A stretch of DNA of 64,000 nt, taken from Lactarius indigo (lineage: Eukaryota; Basidiomycota; Agaricomycetes; Russulales; Russulaceae). The position numbers were made by a program, and so were the translations under genes. Of the stretch, positions 13,384 through 25,426 are shown piece by piece. The notes beneath the pieces are model-generated. The model was not told the DNA's origin and made no database searches. It saw only the letters and a list, made by a program, of their open reading frames with translations. The stretch spans positions 1 through 64,000 of the forward strand of contig JAFKAC010000070.1 of assembly GCA_025766275.1 (NCBI GenBank), written 5' to 3'. Positions within the stretch are counted from its first letter, which is position 1; each line of letters starts with the position of its first letter.

Positions 13384-13607
13384 TCCTGGTGGCAAGTTGC
13401 CGTATTGAGAACGGGTAGGAACTCAGCTCGAAGGAGAGAAAGGCCCTTGGGACCCAGCTCAAGCTTCCATGCCCCTTGGCCAATGAAGAATGGTCAAGTG
13501 TTGTTGTGTGGGGCCGAATCGAGTCAAAGGATTATTCCACCACACACAACGCGATTATATGCGCATGCGCCACAGCTTTCCCCTGGACACACACCGGCAG
13601 CTCGACA
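13384..13607. promoter_or_regulatory. Divergent promoter region between GCN2 and the aspartic protease
   Basis: 224 bp separate two oppositely directed start codons (13383 on minus, 13608 on plus), so both promoters must lie here or overlap the neighbouring genes. No clear TATA box or operator is visible. Confidence 0.4.
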
Positions 13608-15932
13608 ATGCTACTTCCCCTTATCTACATTCTTTTTCTCATGAATTCCTGGTCATTGGGGACCCCTCTATCACTACCGGCTACCCCACCAAGGTTCGCC
13701 CTCCATCTCCCGTTGTATAAACGGGAGGCGGCTTCAAGCATTCGCAGGCGAGCACGCAAACAAGACGCTATCGGTTTGGGAGACGATATCGACGTGTGCG
13801 GATTTAAAATAAACCGCCCTGGCTCTTCTCATTGTGCGAACAGAACTTACAACGTACTAATTCAAGTAGGCGAGACTCTCACACCCCTTGTTCTCGGTGC
13901 GTTCCATATTTCCTAGGACAGTGCAAACATGCGACCTGCTGTTTTCTCACTAGACACCGGCTCTTCCGATCTTTGGGTGCTCTCAAGCTCATGCTCTACA
14001 GACTGTTTCTCTGTCACCGTACCGTTGTATCCGCAAACCTCCTTCCAGCCAAGCGGCCTTGCTGTTCGTCTCGCCTATGGTGACTCCCAGACCGGAACTT
14101 ATGCCCAAGGGCCGGTTGGCAAGGATGTCGCCGGCGTTGCTAGCTTGCGGCTCCAGGATCAATACATTGCCGCGATTTTGGAGACGAATACAAGCGTACT
14201 GCAGACAGGTTCTGCCGGAATATTTGGCCTGGGATTCCCGCTTAACAGGTGAGTCGATGATGCCTACTCTGGTTAACAACTCCCCACTATTCGTCGTGAG
14301 CCTTGAAAAGCAATGCGGTTCTCCCGGTCTCGGGTTCCTTCTCACTTACTCCTGGTTTTGATGGCCATATCCATACTTGGCGCCTTCACTGTATGGTTGT
14401 GGTCTTCTTATTCCGGTGTCACGAGAGATCACTGCCCGGTGCACTCTGCTGGCGCTGCTCCGTGCTCCCTGTCTCTGCCTAGCCGTTTTGTGGCTCATGC
14501 GATCTTGGTCCCTGTGCTGCTTTGACGCGGGCCCCCTCAGAACAGTCTTCCGCTTCCATCGTCTCTCTTCGTACTTGCGCTGACAACACGATTCTGCTAC
14601 AGTGTAATCTGGAACAAGCTACTGGTGACTAAATCTGCACGAGAAATGGGCATAAAAGATCGGAGTCACCCTTCTTTCGGCACTCGTATCTTTCCCGACC
14701 TGTCGAGAATCCGTGGACGCCGTACCCTGGTCACACGTGGTACCTCGGGCGGGTCGTCGTCTCCGAGCGTGGGTGACGCGCTCGCCAGTTTCGCTACGAA
14801 CGGGCCACTTCTTCCCCGGCTTATATTGACTGGAGCATTGGCTTCCCCAATTTTTGCTATATCGCTGCAGCGAGATACCGTCGACATTGGAGGAAATCAA
14901 GGAATACTCTCGATCGGCGAGCTGCCAGCTGGCATAGCAGCAGAGGACTTGACGTGGGTCCCTTTACGCGGATACACTGTTGCAGAAGGGGGACTTCCGG
15001 CGCCAGAGGACTCCCCAAACGAGGTACAATCTCGGTTTATCTCTGTGTGTTACCCAAATCAAACATTTAGTAGGTTTACCCTATCACTTGGGAAGTTGCT
15101 ATCGATGATGTATATTTCGACGGGCGGAAGTTGCCACAGTCAGCCCTTGCTATGTCGAACATTACTCTGACTGCCCTGCTTGACACAGTTCGTCCCTTAC
15201 CTGGCTCTTAGATATCATTTATGGAGTCTTCATACTCAGGGAAATTCACTTATTCGAGGCCCCAGAGACGTTCTGGATGCGATTATAGCGCAACTCGGAG
15301 GCAACACCTATGAGTGTGCAGAAGCACACACTCTTGCTTTCCAAATTGGCGGGAATCTGTACCCAGTCGATCCACGTGACTTTGGCTCACAGACTTTCGA
15401 AAATACAGTTTCTCAGTGCACTCCAAACCTTGCTGTGACGGATCCCCCAGGCTCAGGCTTTCTATATAGTTGGAGCATCGGTGACCCATTTCTTAAATCG
15501 TAAGCGGGACCGTCGATCCGATGAAAGTTACCTACGTCTCTGGGCAGTGTCTTCGTTGCGTTCTACTACGGCAATCTAACCCACCCCTCCCAAGACCAGC
15601 CCCGTATCGGGCTTCTCTCCACCGTACCTTCAGACGCCGCGCAACGCTTACAAACAGCAGTTCAGCTTGCCAATGCCACCCTAGGTGGTAACCTTCCTGG
15701 TGCGATTTTATGTTGCTAGACCACCACTAGAGTTGACGTTGTCGCAGTGACCTCAGAGGTAGCACCTTCTGGTGTTCCTCCATCTTCCGGAACTGGCATC
15801 GCGGGTGTTCCTCAAGCACACAGTACCCCCCCTTCACAAATTTCCCATAGCTCTGGGGCAACCTCAAAGTTGACATCGCCGATTGGCGTCATGAGTTTAC
15901 TAACAGCTATATCTGCGACGCTCGCCCTGTAA
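13608..15932 (+). CDS. Secreted pepsin-like aspartic protease (A1 family) with GPI-anchor signal
   Basis: ATG 13608 begins a hydrophobic signal peptide (MLLPLIYILFLMNSW). A propeptide is followed by the first catalytic motif, DTGSSDLWV (about 13,953), split by an intron inside the Asp codon. Next come the flap-like YGDSQTGTYA, FGLGFPLN, then SVIWNKLLV, ISLQRDTVDIGG and EVAIDDVYFDGR. The second catalytic motif, LLDTGNSLIRGP, is assembled across an intron near 15,190-15,240. The protein ends with a Ser/Thr/Pro stalk and a hydrophobic tail (LLTAISATLAL), as in yapsin-type GPI-anchored proteases. The intron at 14249-14602 is 354 nt, against about 50 nt for its neighbours. The product is expected at the cell surface or in the wall. 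The family is clear; the natural substrate is unknown. Confidence 0.87.
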
Positions 15933-16502
15933 TTATTGCGCGCCCAGCTTCGAGCTTGAGGGCGCACCGAATTAGAGTGGTGCAATGCCGAGAAGAAAAA
16001 GCCTGGTTCGCTTTCGGTTTGATGATTGGGCTCTTGTTGAGAGGTACCATTCAATGTAGGGCCACGGCGACCGAAATGCAATTGTCCAAGAAAGAAATTC
16101 TCTTGCACGATATAATAGATTAGTAAATTGCCTTTCTCTTTGATCTTGGAATTAATCAATTCTAATATACGTTCGTCTGACTACATAAGAGGCATCTCAA
16201 ACATAGTTTTTATTCAATGATTTGCGTTAAGATAGTACGTGTGACGGGACTACCAAGGGGACAACGCTTAGAGAATGCTACGACGCCACGTACTTGGAGT
16301 AGAAACCGATAATATTCACAAATTGGTTCTGGTGTAGGGAAGTATTTCCAAGGCTGTACCACCATCACTTCTCGTTCCGTCATAGTCGCTAATCATCAAC
16401 ACGAGTCACAAGCAGCTGTCACAGTCATAGTGATGAAGAACCATGCATTCTGATGGGAGTCCGGAATCGTACCAAGTCGAAATAGAGTATGGCCACAAGT
16501 TA
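15933..16502. other. Convergent intergenic region
   Basis: 570 bp between the protease stop codon (+) and the phosducin-like stop codon (-). AT-richer than the genes; I see no ORF, repeat or RNA gene in it. Confidence 0.5.
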
Positions 16503-17651
16503 TTAAACACACTCCGGGTTACTGAAGACTAAATCGTCCTCGTCATCGAGCGGTACAGTCAGAGATTCTGCGGTCCTAGTCGGCTGAATGATATGGTGTC
16601 TGAGGTGTTCCATAAGTCAAGACTTTTTCGGGAATAGCAACAATGCACGTACTGCTTGAGGAATTCATCAATACCCAACGAGCCGGCTTCCCAATCCACT
16701 CGCACCCAGTTGTGGACAAGCTGGCCAGATCGGTAGACAAGCATCGTAGGGAGCATGTCTGTGTCCACGTCAACATCAACATCAACATCCTCCTCATCCT
16801 CGTCCTCGGAGGGTGTATCAACAACCGCAACCTTCATGTCGTCACCGTATGGATCGTCCTCTTGTTCTGAAAATCTTGGTGTTGTACGTGACTTGGAAAG
16901 ATACGTCGATGAGGGCGGACGAGAACTTCGTGGCTTTGCCCCTGGCATCAGCGCGAACCCGATCGTGGACGCGCGACACCTGATAAACTTAGTGTTTGGA
17001 TACTCGCGCGCTAAGCGTGCGAGCCTATCGTCAATCGTATCGCACCTGTCGAGTGACTAACCGGTGGCCAAACAGAAAGATGAGATCATATGGTGAGTTG
17101 CTCGCGTTGGTCCAAAGACAAATGCGAACGAACGCACGGGATCGTAGATGTGCACCACCACCCACACGTTTTGACTTTCTTCTACCGCGGGTACAAACCC
17201 TTTCAGTCCGACCTCACGAAGGTGTCCGAATCGTCCTCGCTGCCACTCGAGAGTAGCGCGTTCGTTCTGATCCTCGAGGAACGTCTTGCCGCCGAGGTTC
17301 GCACGCTCCATCCGAGCAGCAAGGTTCGCCAGCTCGTCAGCCCTTTTAGAGCGCTCACGTGCGGCGGCTTCGTTGCGGTCACGGATGACACCTTTCACTC
17401 CTGTTCGTCCGGGTCCCATGCCAATCGAGTTTGCTAGTCGTGCTTGAGCGTCGACTTCGCCCACCTGATTCCCCCAAAGTGGGTCACTACTACCACCATC
17501 GCTGCCGGAAGAGAGAGAGCGTGCTGGAGAGGACGAACGGTCCTTGACCTGGAAGAGTTCACCTGAAAGAACAAGCTGCTCAAGACGATCGCCGTTCTGC
17601 CCCAAGCCTATAAAAAAAGAAAGGTAGCGAGAGAGAAAGACAATTTACCAT
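16503..17651 (-). CDS. Phosducin-like protein (thioredoxin-fold G-beta/CCT co-chaperone)
   Basis: Exons on minus: a start codon alone (17651-17649), an intron at 17648-17597, then a second coding exon starting NGDRLEQLVLSGELF. The core reads GPGRTGVKGVIRDRNEA, a helical K/R/E region, GFVPAVEESQNVWVVVHIYDP, then DDRLARLAREYPNTKFIRCR, an acidic Asp/Glu/Val repeat, and LPTMLVYRSGQLVHNWVRVDW. This is the thioredoxin-like fold of phosducin-like proteins. A final intron with a gtacgt donor gives the C-terminus EDDLVFSNPECV, stopping at 16503. Family members bind G-protein beta subunits or the CCT chaperonin and assist folding of G-beta, actin or tubulin. Using the acceptor ggggcag puts the only nearby ATG in frame, which is why this start was chosen. 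Confidence 0.78.
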
Positions 17652-18014
17652 CACGTGTCCCCGCTTTCAAATGAAGTCGCACAATACTCGAGAAATGGAA
17701 GAGGAGGACTTGTGCAGCTCGTTCTGGGATGGGGAATCGGAGCCAAATTCACAAGATAATCACAAAGGTTGCCTCTGCCCTTAAAAAACTCGTAGACGCT
17801 CACCGAATCCTCGCGAGGGCAATAGTTGGGTGGTGTCGTTTGTAGCTGAGGCGATGTCCACGATCGGGGATGTAGAATATATAATCGAATTGTACGAGGC
17901 CGCGTGGAGTCAGAGTGAGCTATAAGGACGCAAAAGAAAGTCTCCGTCGGTTATCGCGGACCGGACCGGAACCTGCCCAAATAACGCACTCGATCTCGAA
18001 CAACCACCGCGCGC
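17652..18014. promoter_or_regulatory. Divergent promoter region between phosducin-like gene and Utp22
   Basis: 363 bp between two divergent start codons. One frame can be read through part of it on the minus strand by splicing, but it has no ATG. I regard the segment as promoter and 5' leaders. No sharper signal is visible. Confidence 0.35.
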
Positions 18015-21000
18015 ATGCCTTCAGGCTTAAAAAGGAGTCACGTTGACGAAGCAGATATCCGCTTATCCAAGGCATGTGTTCTGGTGTGCTTGAGCCATTG
18101 GGCTGAACCCTCTTATAGAAGCGACCGCTTTTACTGGAGGAAGTCCACTCTTCAAGGGATTATTCTTTAGCTTCGGATGGACGGCTCGATGGTCACAATG
18201 AGTTAGTTGGCTCGGAAAACCACCCCACAGACGACGGGGATTACGCCCTAGCTGGCGAAACAATGTTGTGTAAAACCGCCCCAGGTCAGACCGAGAACGG
18301 CAAGGCGCGTAAACCTCCAACTGGGGCAGAGGTTACAGCCATAAAAGCTGCTCAAGAGCTTTTTCTGTCTAGCTCTTTCAAACTTCAGGTGCTCCTTAGG
18401 GTGTTCTCTGTTTCTCGCTTGTCTTCACTATTTGGATATCACAGGTTGATGCCCTCCTACCAAACGTTCGACCAAAGGATTCACGGAAACCACCACTGGA
18501 AAGGTTCCTCTTTTCACTTCACGCTTATCTTTCATCTCTCCCGTCCGTTGAACCGCAGCATCCTTTGGCGGCCGCTCGTGCTCTTGCCGAAGGCACCCCC
18601 CTGTCTAACAACTCAGGAAAGAAGAAAGGCACCCGTCGGGATGGAACCGGCTCATCCTCTCAGATAATTTTTGTCCCTTACTCATCGCCCGCACCGACTG
18701 AAGATGTCAACTGGAAGGTTTCCTTTGAGAAACCATCGAATATAGCAATCGTTGGGAGTTGGATTAATAACGTTGCTGTCAAATCTCCAGATGGCGAACC
18801 GTGGGTTGTAGACGTAGCAGTGGAGATGCCTTCGGCATGTCGATCTTAAATGCGGTACTGATCTCATTAATCATCGCTATGCAGGGTCTATTCCAGGAAA
18901 AGGATTATATGAACTATCGGTTCTTCCATAAGCGAGCCTTTTATCTCGCCGTAATTGCGAAGCACGTGTCCGACCCTAAAAGCCACCTCAATGTGGACGT
19001 CTGTTACGAGTCCAAAAGAGGGGACCCACGGCTGACGACGTTGATCCTGCGACCCAACCACGGTGCCGGTTTCCCGATTTAGGCCATTATTTTGACAATG
19101 CTGAGACTCCTACAGACAACACTCCGACTGATTTCTCGAAATTGAATGCGGTAATACGAATAATTCCTACACTTCCAACTTCTTCTCCCATTCGACAGAC
19201 GCGGTGCTCCCCTACCCGAAGCAATTTTCGCATCCACCTCCATGAACTTGCCGGCTCGGATTATAAGAGTCGTCCCACTCCAATGTACAATGCTGTTCTT
19301 ATGCTTGCTTCCTCTCCTCTCCGTGATGTGCTGTCGGTGAATACGCTAAAAAATGATATCCCCGCTTATCATGACGCCCTGTCCCTCCTGCGAATATGGG
19401 CCAATCAGCTAGGGTATGGGGAAGGTCGGCGGACATGCATTCGGGGCTTCGAGGGTTCAGGTCCTTTATGGATTACTTTACTAGAGTTGTTGATCCGTGG
19501 AGAAGAGCCGAGTAGAGAAAATAATGCAAAGAGTCTCTCACCGAGGACTGGCCTCAGCTCGTACCAACTTTTCAAAGCCGTCCTGGATCTTTTATGTAGG
19601 TGTAGCCATAGATATCATACGATTGCTGACTCTCTTTATCACTTGAGCTCGGCACGACTTCTCTCGTGAGCCTCTTTTTGTGAAGAGTAAAGGTGGTCAT
19701 TTGGTACGTTATTATCGAAGTCCCGTGATTCTAGGTATTCAAGGACCCTTTAGTTCGCCACAGAGGAATATTTGGGGAGATTCGAAGCCGTTCTCGTTGA
19801 TTCTTCGTCTTGTGTCAATGTCCTCGCGGGCGTTCCCCTTGCGTCCATTGAGATGGTAAATATCTCATCACTAGGTTCTACAACTACTGATTTATCGCTA
19901 GCTCAAACACGATGCACGAGCTACCCTTGAAATCTTAGACGGGACCTCCAGAGACCCGTTCTCTGAGGTCTTCCTTCTCGATCACAGGGACCTTACTTCT
20001 CGTTTTGATTGTGTACTTGCGTAGGCTTTCGTCCACCCGTGACGCGACTCCTTTTAATCCCATGATACAGGGTTAATTTGTCGTCTGTCGCTCGGGAGCG
20101 GATATCTCTTCACGATCTATTGGAGAACGGCTCATTTGCCGGCGCCCTTCTTATTTCCCTATCAACACGCCTGCGTGAGGGACTGGGTTCACGGGCGAAG
20201 GCACTTGCTATTCTACATCCGTCATCACAACCTCGCCCCCTTTCTCAGGGACTCCCAACTGATCCCACTAACATATTCATTGGGCTAGTCCTTGATCAAG
20301 AACGCGCATTTCGTCTCGTAGACCAGGGACCACCGGCCACAGAGCCACGATCACACGCGGAAGATGCGTTCTGCGAGTTATGGGGCAGCAAAGCCGAGGT
20401 CCGGCGTTTCCAGGACGGGAGTATTACAGAGAGCGTCGTCTGGCATGTTCAGGACTCGGACGAACGCGCCCACATCCCAGTAATGATTGTTCGGCATATT
20501 CTTGCCCGACATTTTGGAGTGGGCAGTGGTTCTGTGACCTCGTGGCAACCCGATTTTGATAAACTCCTCCGCCTTCCACCGACTATCACCTCGCATTATC
20601 GCACTGCTGGGTTTAGAGCGGCACTCACTGCATTCCAAACGCTCGCGAGCTCCATCAAAAGACTTGACAAGGAGTTGCCATTGACAGTGGCCAATATCAG
20701 CCCGGTAGCCCCGGAGCTTCGGTATACTAGCGTCTTTGCTCCTGTCTCCGTTCCAGCAGAGATCGTATCAACGCTTCGACCATGCGCAAGATATATCCAG
20801 CTCATCTCTCTTAATCTCGAGTTCGAGAAGTCCGCGCGCTGGCCTGATGACCTGGTCGCTATCCAGAAGACGAAAATGACTTTCCTCGAACGGCTTGCGC
20901 AAGTGTTGGCGAAGACGACGCCTGGCCTACATGCGCGTGTTGCTACCACATTACCAACCGGTGTCTCTCTGACTGTTGATCACGCCCAACTCGAGATAAC

Positions 21001-22110
21001 TACACCTGATGGTTGGGCATTCGCTTTGCGAATATGGCACGACCGCGAGGCAACACTGCTTGATCGGATCCTCCACTCTCCGCCAGCAACACTTTCTTCA
21101 CATGACCTGGAGAATGTACGCGAGGCCCGTAGGTTGTATACACGGCGTTTCATTGCGGCGCCACGGCACCATCGCTCTGTCGCTGCGCTCCACCACCGGT
21201 TTGTGGCATTTGGAGGCACTGTGCGCCTTGTAAAGCGTTGGTTGGCTGCTCACTGGCTCCTCCGACTACACGTGGGGGAAGAAGCCGTAGAAGTACTCTG
21301 TGCTGCTGTGTTCGTTGGCGTCGGTCCTGCACACGTTCCCAGTACACGTGAACGTGGTTTCGCACGCGTCGTCCGGTTCTTGCGAGATTGGGATTGGTCT
21401 AATGGGGTGACAATCCCCCTCTGCGGCGAATCTGAACCAGGGTCTGACGTCTATCCAAGTGCGGTACCGGGCGCAAAGGGTGTTTGGGTATTGAGGACAG
21501 AAGCCGATCCAGACGGGCGTATGTGGACAGTAGACGCTCCTAATATTGTCGCGGCACATCGGATCCGTGACCTCGCGCGAGCAACACATGACTACCTACA
21601 GGGAGTGGAGTCAGGTGTGCTAAATGTCCTTGTGAGTGCCTCTTTTCAACACTTTCTAATCGCTCACTATAAGTCCCTACTTGGTGGTCTATCAGGGCAT
21701 GTTTGTTCATCCGGAAGACGACTACGACTTCGTCGTGAAACTTCGGCCGGCTGTACTCCCACGCTACTTTCAGAATGTGACAGCCAGTACAGTTGTTTGG
21801 ATCAATTCGGGAAATGATACGAGCCAGAACGGCGAAGCGCCTGTGCGGCCAGGCTTCGATCCCGCGGAGAAGTACCTTGATGATCTTACGGTACGCGAAG
21901 AGCCTCTCTCGTATCGCCTCAGTTACTTATACAGCTGCTCAGCGTATCTATGCAGACACGGCCAAGTTCTTTCATGACCCATTGGGAGGTGACCGAATTG
22001 GCGGCATTTGGGACCCTAGTATCACCAAGCCTCTACCGTTCCGCGTGATGAATCAATTTTCAAGCATGCCAGTCACTAAGGTTCGCCCCAAATTAGCTCC
22101 AGGGAAGTAG
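18015..22110 (+). CDS. UTP22: U3 snoRNP / SSU-processome protein Utp22 (Nrap family)
   Basis: ATG 18015 (MPSGLKRSHVDEADIRLSK) starts a spliced gene of about 4 kb. Diagnostic Nrap segments in order are AAQELFLSSSFKLQ, VDALLPNVRPKDSRKPPLE, IAIVGSWINNVAVKSPDG, VVDVAVEMP, LFQEKDYMNYRFFHKRAFYL, YNAVLMLASSPLRDV, then a long exon (20,078-21,630) with LWGSKAEVRRFQDGSITESV, VRHILARHF, SVAALHHRFVAFGGTVRLVKRWLAAHWL, and at the C-terminus DDYDFVVKLRPAVLPRYFQN, FFHDPLGGDRIGGIWDP. Utp22 acts in the nucleolus with Rrp7 and CK2 in early 18S pre-rRNA processing; the fold derives from two nucleotidyltransferase-like halves. A 65-nt intron starting gtgagtgcc near 21,630 joins VLNVL to GMFVHPEDD and keeps frame. 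Exon limits in 18,060-18,330 are less certain. Confidence 0.88.
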
Positions 22111-22403
22111 CAAATAAATTGATACTCTTTCAGGAGAATTTCAGGGAGAAAGGAAAACATCGCGATTCTGTTGTCCTCAACGAGGGTGCCATATTGAGCG
22201 AGATTGTGCGGATGGGCGAAGGACTGGTCCAACGCTGAGACTGAGCGCTCCGAGTCAGGCCGAGGGGTTCGGGGGTTACCATACCAGAAATAGTGACGTT
22301 GACATGTGACATGTGACACTTCACATAGATCGCCCTTGTCTCGTCGTTGGTCAATTCCGACTCGGAGTCGACACTCGCTTTCGCTTTCTCAGCCAAATTT
22401 GAC

Positions 22404-23291
22404 ATGGGAGAAGTCGTGAACGTCGTCGTCGCATTTGCCGTTGTTATTCTCATCGTACGCTGGGCTACTACCTCTAGTATGTACCCATCTCTGTTACACC
22501 GACTTAGTTATTCAGTCTGTGCATATGAGGTGGCGAGTCCACTGCAGAGCAAGTTGCTGCCCGTGCTCTACGCTTCAGGCCAAAGAAAGTGACTCCAGAG
22601 ATGGCATGGATGTTCGTTCTCTTCTCTCATCACGCGGCTTATCTACCGAACCCAGGTGACGACAGTTACCAGCATGTTCCCCGACATACCACAGTGCGTC
22701 ATCTCGCAGTCTACTGTACGTGTGGAAGAGCACCTGACACTCCGTCCTCCACAGTGCCAACATTCACTATGACCTTCTCCGCACTGGTTCGGTCGAACTC
22801 ACTACCAACAAGATCCTCGAGCGTGGTTTCCTCGATGCCGTAAGAATACCTTTCACACTACTGATAGTTTTTACACCGTCTCCTTCCTCAGCCACCCGAG
22901 TCTTACTTCACGCTCTATCCGCGGCCAACCAACGCTGATGCAGCCGCACGGCCTGCCGGCGCGCTCACAACGGCGCGAGCTACCGCCCCGGGCGCGACGC
23001 AAGCACAGCTCAAGGGGTCGCTTATATCCCGTTTCAGTCTCGAGTCCCGTCTGCCTTCTGCGGATGTCCCGCCTCCGTCGGAGCAGGAAGCCGACGGTCG
23101 TGCTGTGTGGGAGGATACAGCTGAGAAGCGTGAAGCGAGTTTGCGCGAGCGCAAAGCACAGATGATCTTGGCCGCGCGGCAGTGCGTTCATTTAACGTCT
23201 TTTGTGCGTTGCAATCTAACACGATCTTCTTTGTCCACCAAGGCGAATGTTAGCCGCACAACGGAGGCCGGTGGAAACCTCATCGACATAA
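22404..23291 (+). CDS. CUE-domain ER membrane protein, Cue1-like
   Basis: ATG 22404 opens with a single hydrophobic segment (VVNVVVAFAVVILIVRWA), then AEQVAARALRFRPKKVTPEM, VTTVTSMFPDIP, HANIHYDLLRTGSVELTTNK and ILERGFLDAP: a CUE ubiquitin-binding domain with the MFP signature. A variable linker and a basic helix ERKAQMILAARQRMLAAQ end at the TAA 23289-23291. The layout (N-terminal anchor, CUE, C-terminal helix) matches Cue1, which recruits the E2 Ubc7 to ER-associated degradation ligases. The intron after VTPEM begins gcatgg, so it would need a GC donor; the downstream peptide supports that choice. The 3'-most intron splits the Gln codon in AARQ. Confidence 0.75.
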
Positions 23292-23793
23292 CCACATCAT
23301 TCATCTCTTTCTTACTTGCTTACTTCTTATCTACCCCCTTGGATTGTAATAGCTCGTGTGTTGACTTCATGGTGGCAATCATGCTCTATACTGTCAAGTT
23401 ATCATTCATCCTAATAAAAGCTGCAACAGGGTTTGGAGTTTTTGTGAAGACGTTGAAGTTGTTAACGAAGGTAAATACTAATAACCTGATGTGCTGGATG
23501 CACTACAACTTTTTCTTGTTCTTATGTTCGTCTTTAATCGTCCCTGCTCTTCCTGGAGGGAGACACCTGTGCTACATGGTGTGTTTTATTAATCTCCCTG
23601 GAGATGTGGAGAAACGGAAGTCGCTTGATCCATCTACGGAGCTATCATAGAAAACATGGTTGAAGATCTAGAACCCCATTCCGGATGTCCAGCACCCGTG
23701 AAGATGTGGGTATTTATGTAAGTGTATCTTACACCGGTGATATCTATTTCCGTAATGTCCCCCGGAAGGGGGTTTTCCGGCTCATTCATTATA
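23292..23793. other. Convergent intergenic region
   Basis: About 500 bp between the Cue1-like stop (+) and the coiled-coil gene stop (-). AT-rich and T-rich, consistent with two 3' untranslated regions. No gene or repeat recognised. Confidence 0.45.
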
Positions 23794-24640
23794 CTACGTT
23801 TCTCCGCCATCTTCTGCCGCGGCACCATTCTCCTTGTTCGGTTCTTCCATCTCTGTCCCTTCGACATACCACATGTGTCCCATGTCCGGGAGAGAAGAAA
23901 ATCGCGGCGACCTCGGTTGAGTATCTGTTAGGAGACTCTCGAGTCTCTTCAAGATCGCGCCAACAACTCCATCGCACAAGGGGAGCACATCCATGTCCGG
24001 ATTCCCAATGACCTCATCATCCTGGACTTCTCGTTTAGCCGCCTTTGGGTATTATCGAGAACAGGATTATGAGGTTGATGTGTGATCCCGTGCCTGGTAG
24101 AGGTGACCCTACCAAAGCAGGGACTATTGGCACGCGAGTCGATAAGGATGGGTATGCACCCGAGTGAGGTATTGTACGTAGGCATGCAACTGGACAACTT
24201 CATCAACTTACGAGTCTCGAGATGCGTAGTGTATTGAACCTGAGCCTCACTATGCTGCCAATGTGCAATTTCCTGCATCCAGCGTAGGCATAGCGCATCG
24301 TACTCCTTCGTTCGACATTTTGCTTCCATAAGGCTCTTTTCCTCACGCAACCGCGCAGCCTCGAGCGCACGTCGGAGTGAGGCAATCTGTGTCTGGGCCG
24401 AAACAGGATCTAGGGAGGGGCTGGGAAGGACATATGGTGTTGGCGTTCGCCGAGCACCAACTTGCAGTGCAGGCATGGGGTATGCGAGAGCAGTGGAGGA
24501 AGATATAGCAGATTGTGTTGAAGGGATATCAGTCGAAGAGAGAGACGGAAGGGGGGGACAGAGGGGTCCAATCCGCTCTGTGGATTAGTCGGACGCACCG
24601 CAGGGAAACGAGGTGTAGGCTCTTGACAAAACGATGACTG
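23794..24640 (-). CDS. Hypothetical coiled-coil protein, start unresolved
   Basis: I do not recognise this protein. The supported pieces are a Ser/Pro/Thr-rich N-terminal part, then QIASLRRALEAARLREEKSL and a further helical stretch forming a coiled coil (about 24,230-24,400), an intron containing stops, and a C-terminal exon (24,020-23,794) with PLCDGVVGAILKRLESLL and an acidic end MEEPNKENGAAAEDGG. The upstream frame (PTPRFPAVRPTNPQSGLDPS) and the coiled-coil frame are offset by one base at a run of seven C on the minus strand (plus 24551-24557). An eighth C would join them, so either an intron or a homopolymer length error or mutation lies there. No ATG in frame was found upstream of that point, so the 5' end is open. 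Confidence 0.45.
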
Positions 24641-25426
24641 CCCGTCCCAGCCCAGTCACACGAGGCGCTTGTAACGCAAGAGTGCGGTCTTCCCTGAGGG
24701 AGGGGGGGGGGATTGATGTACTTGAAGACGATGAAAAGCCTTCAGCATGGGGACCTGGTACTTAGTACTTAGTCCTTGAGATGGAGCGGCAAGGTGGTCG
24801 GTGGAAGGAAGCCTTACAAAACTTGTCTTGTGATGTGCTTGACTCCTCCCATGCAGTGATCCATTCAGGGGAAGTCACTTTATTGTTGTGTGGTAGGAGA
24901 TCTTCCATCGGTGTCTCTGTATTGGCGGTGAAGCTTCACCGGTTTCACCGGTGATGGTTCTGGGTGACGTTGTCCGGCTTGCAATGGAGTCGGGTCTAAG
25001 TGGCGTGGCAGAATGTCTATACAACCGACGATGCAGTCCTTTATGTTTTTTGTCATCCTTTGATACCTCCTTGAAAAGGTCCTTCCCGCGGCGACGCCGC
25101 TCTTATATATATATACGCGAAGGGATAAGGAAACCAGACAGATGAAGTGATGCAAGTGCTGTTCGCAGAGAGGACGGGGCTGGGGCAAAGGGCTTCGGAT
25201 CGCACGCCATAAGAGGACCGAGCTAGTTGCAACTGTGACGACCACTATTGCAGATATAAGTCTGAAAGCGGTCACGGTATTGTCATTGTGGAATGGACCA
25301 CATTGGGTATCCTGTTGGAAGCTCGTACTAGTAGCGCGCTTATACTGTGCTGTGCACTCATGGATGCTGGGAGTCGTCCCAGCCGAGATGACTTTATACA
25401 ATAACTACTTAATTGTACTTTACATC
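24641..25426. other. Intergenic region with G-run and 16-bp palindrome
   Basis: Between two minus-strand genes, so it holds the promoter of the coiled-coil gene. Visible items are a run of ten G (24702-24711), a perfect 16-bp palindrome centred on an AAGCTT core (24926-24941) partly repeated in the next 12 bp, and a short TA repeat near 25,105. No gene. Confidence 0.4.

Noticed and set aside
14230..14700. Apparent one-base insertion in the aspartic protease after FGLGFPLN
   Set aside because: A long intron 14249-14602 joins the conserved FPLN to SVIWNKLLV in frame.
17652..17900. Upstream extension of the phosducin-like protein (ERAAQVLLFHFSSIV frame)
   Set aside because: It can be spliced in frame but contains no ATG; the ATG at 17651 with a different acceptor explains the family's usual N-terminus better.
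21600..21720. Frame break in Utp22 between HYKSLL and MFVHPED
   Set aside because: HYKSLL is intronic; a gtgagt intron joins VLNVL to GMFVHPEDD in frame.
23105..23650. Hydrophobic plus-strand ORF after the Cue1-like gene
   Set aside because: It reads through the last Cue1-like intron and 3' region in a different frame; the spliced frame stops at 23291.
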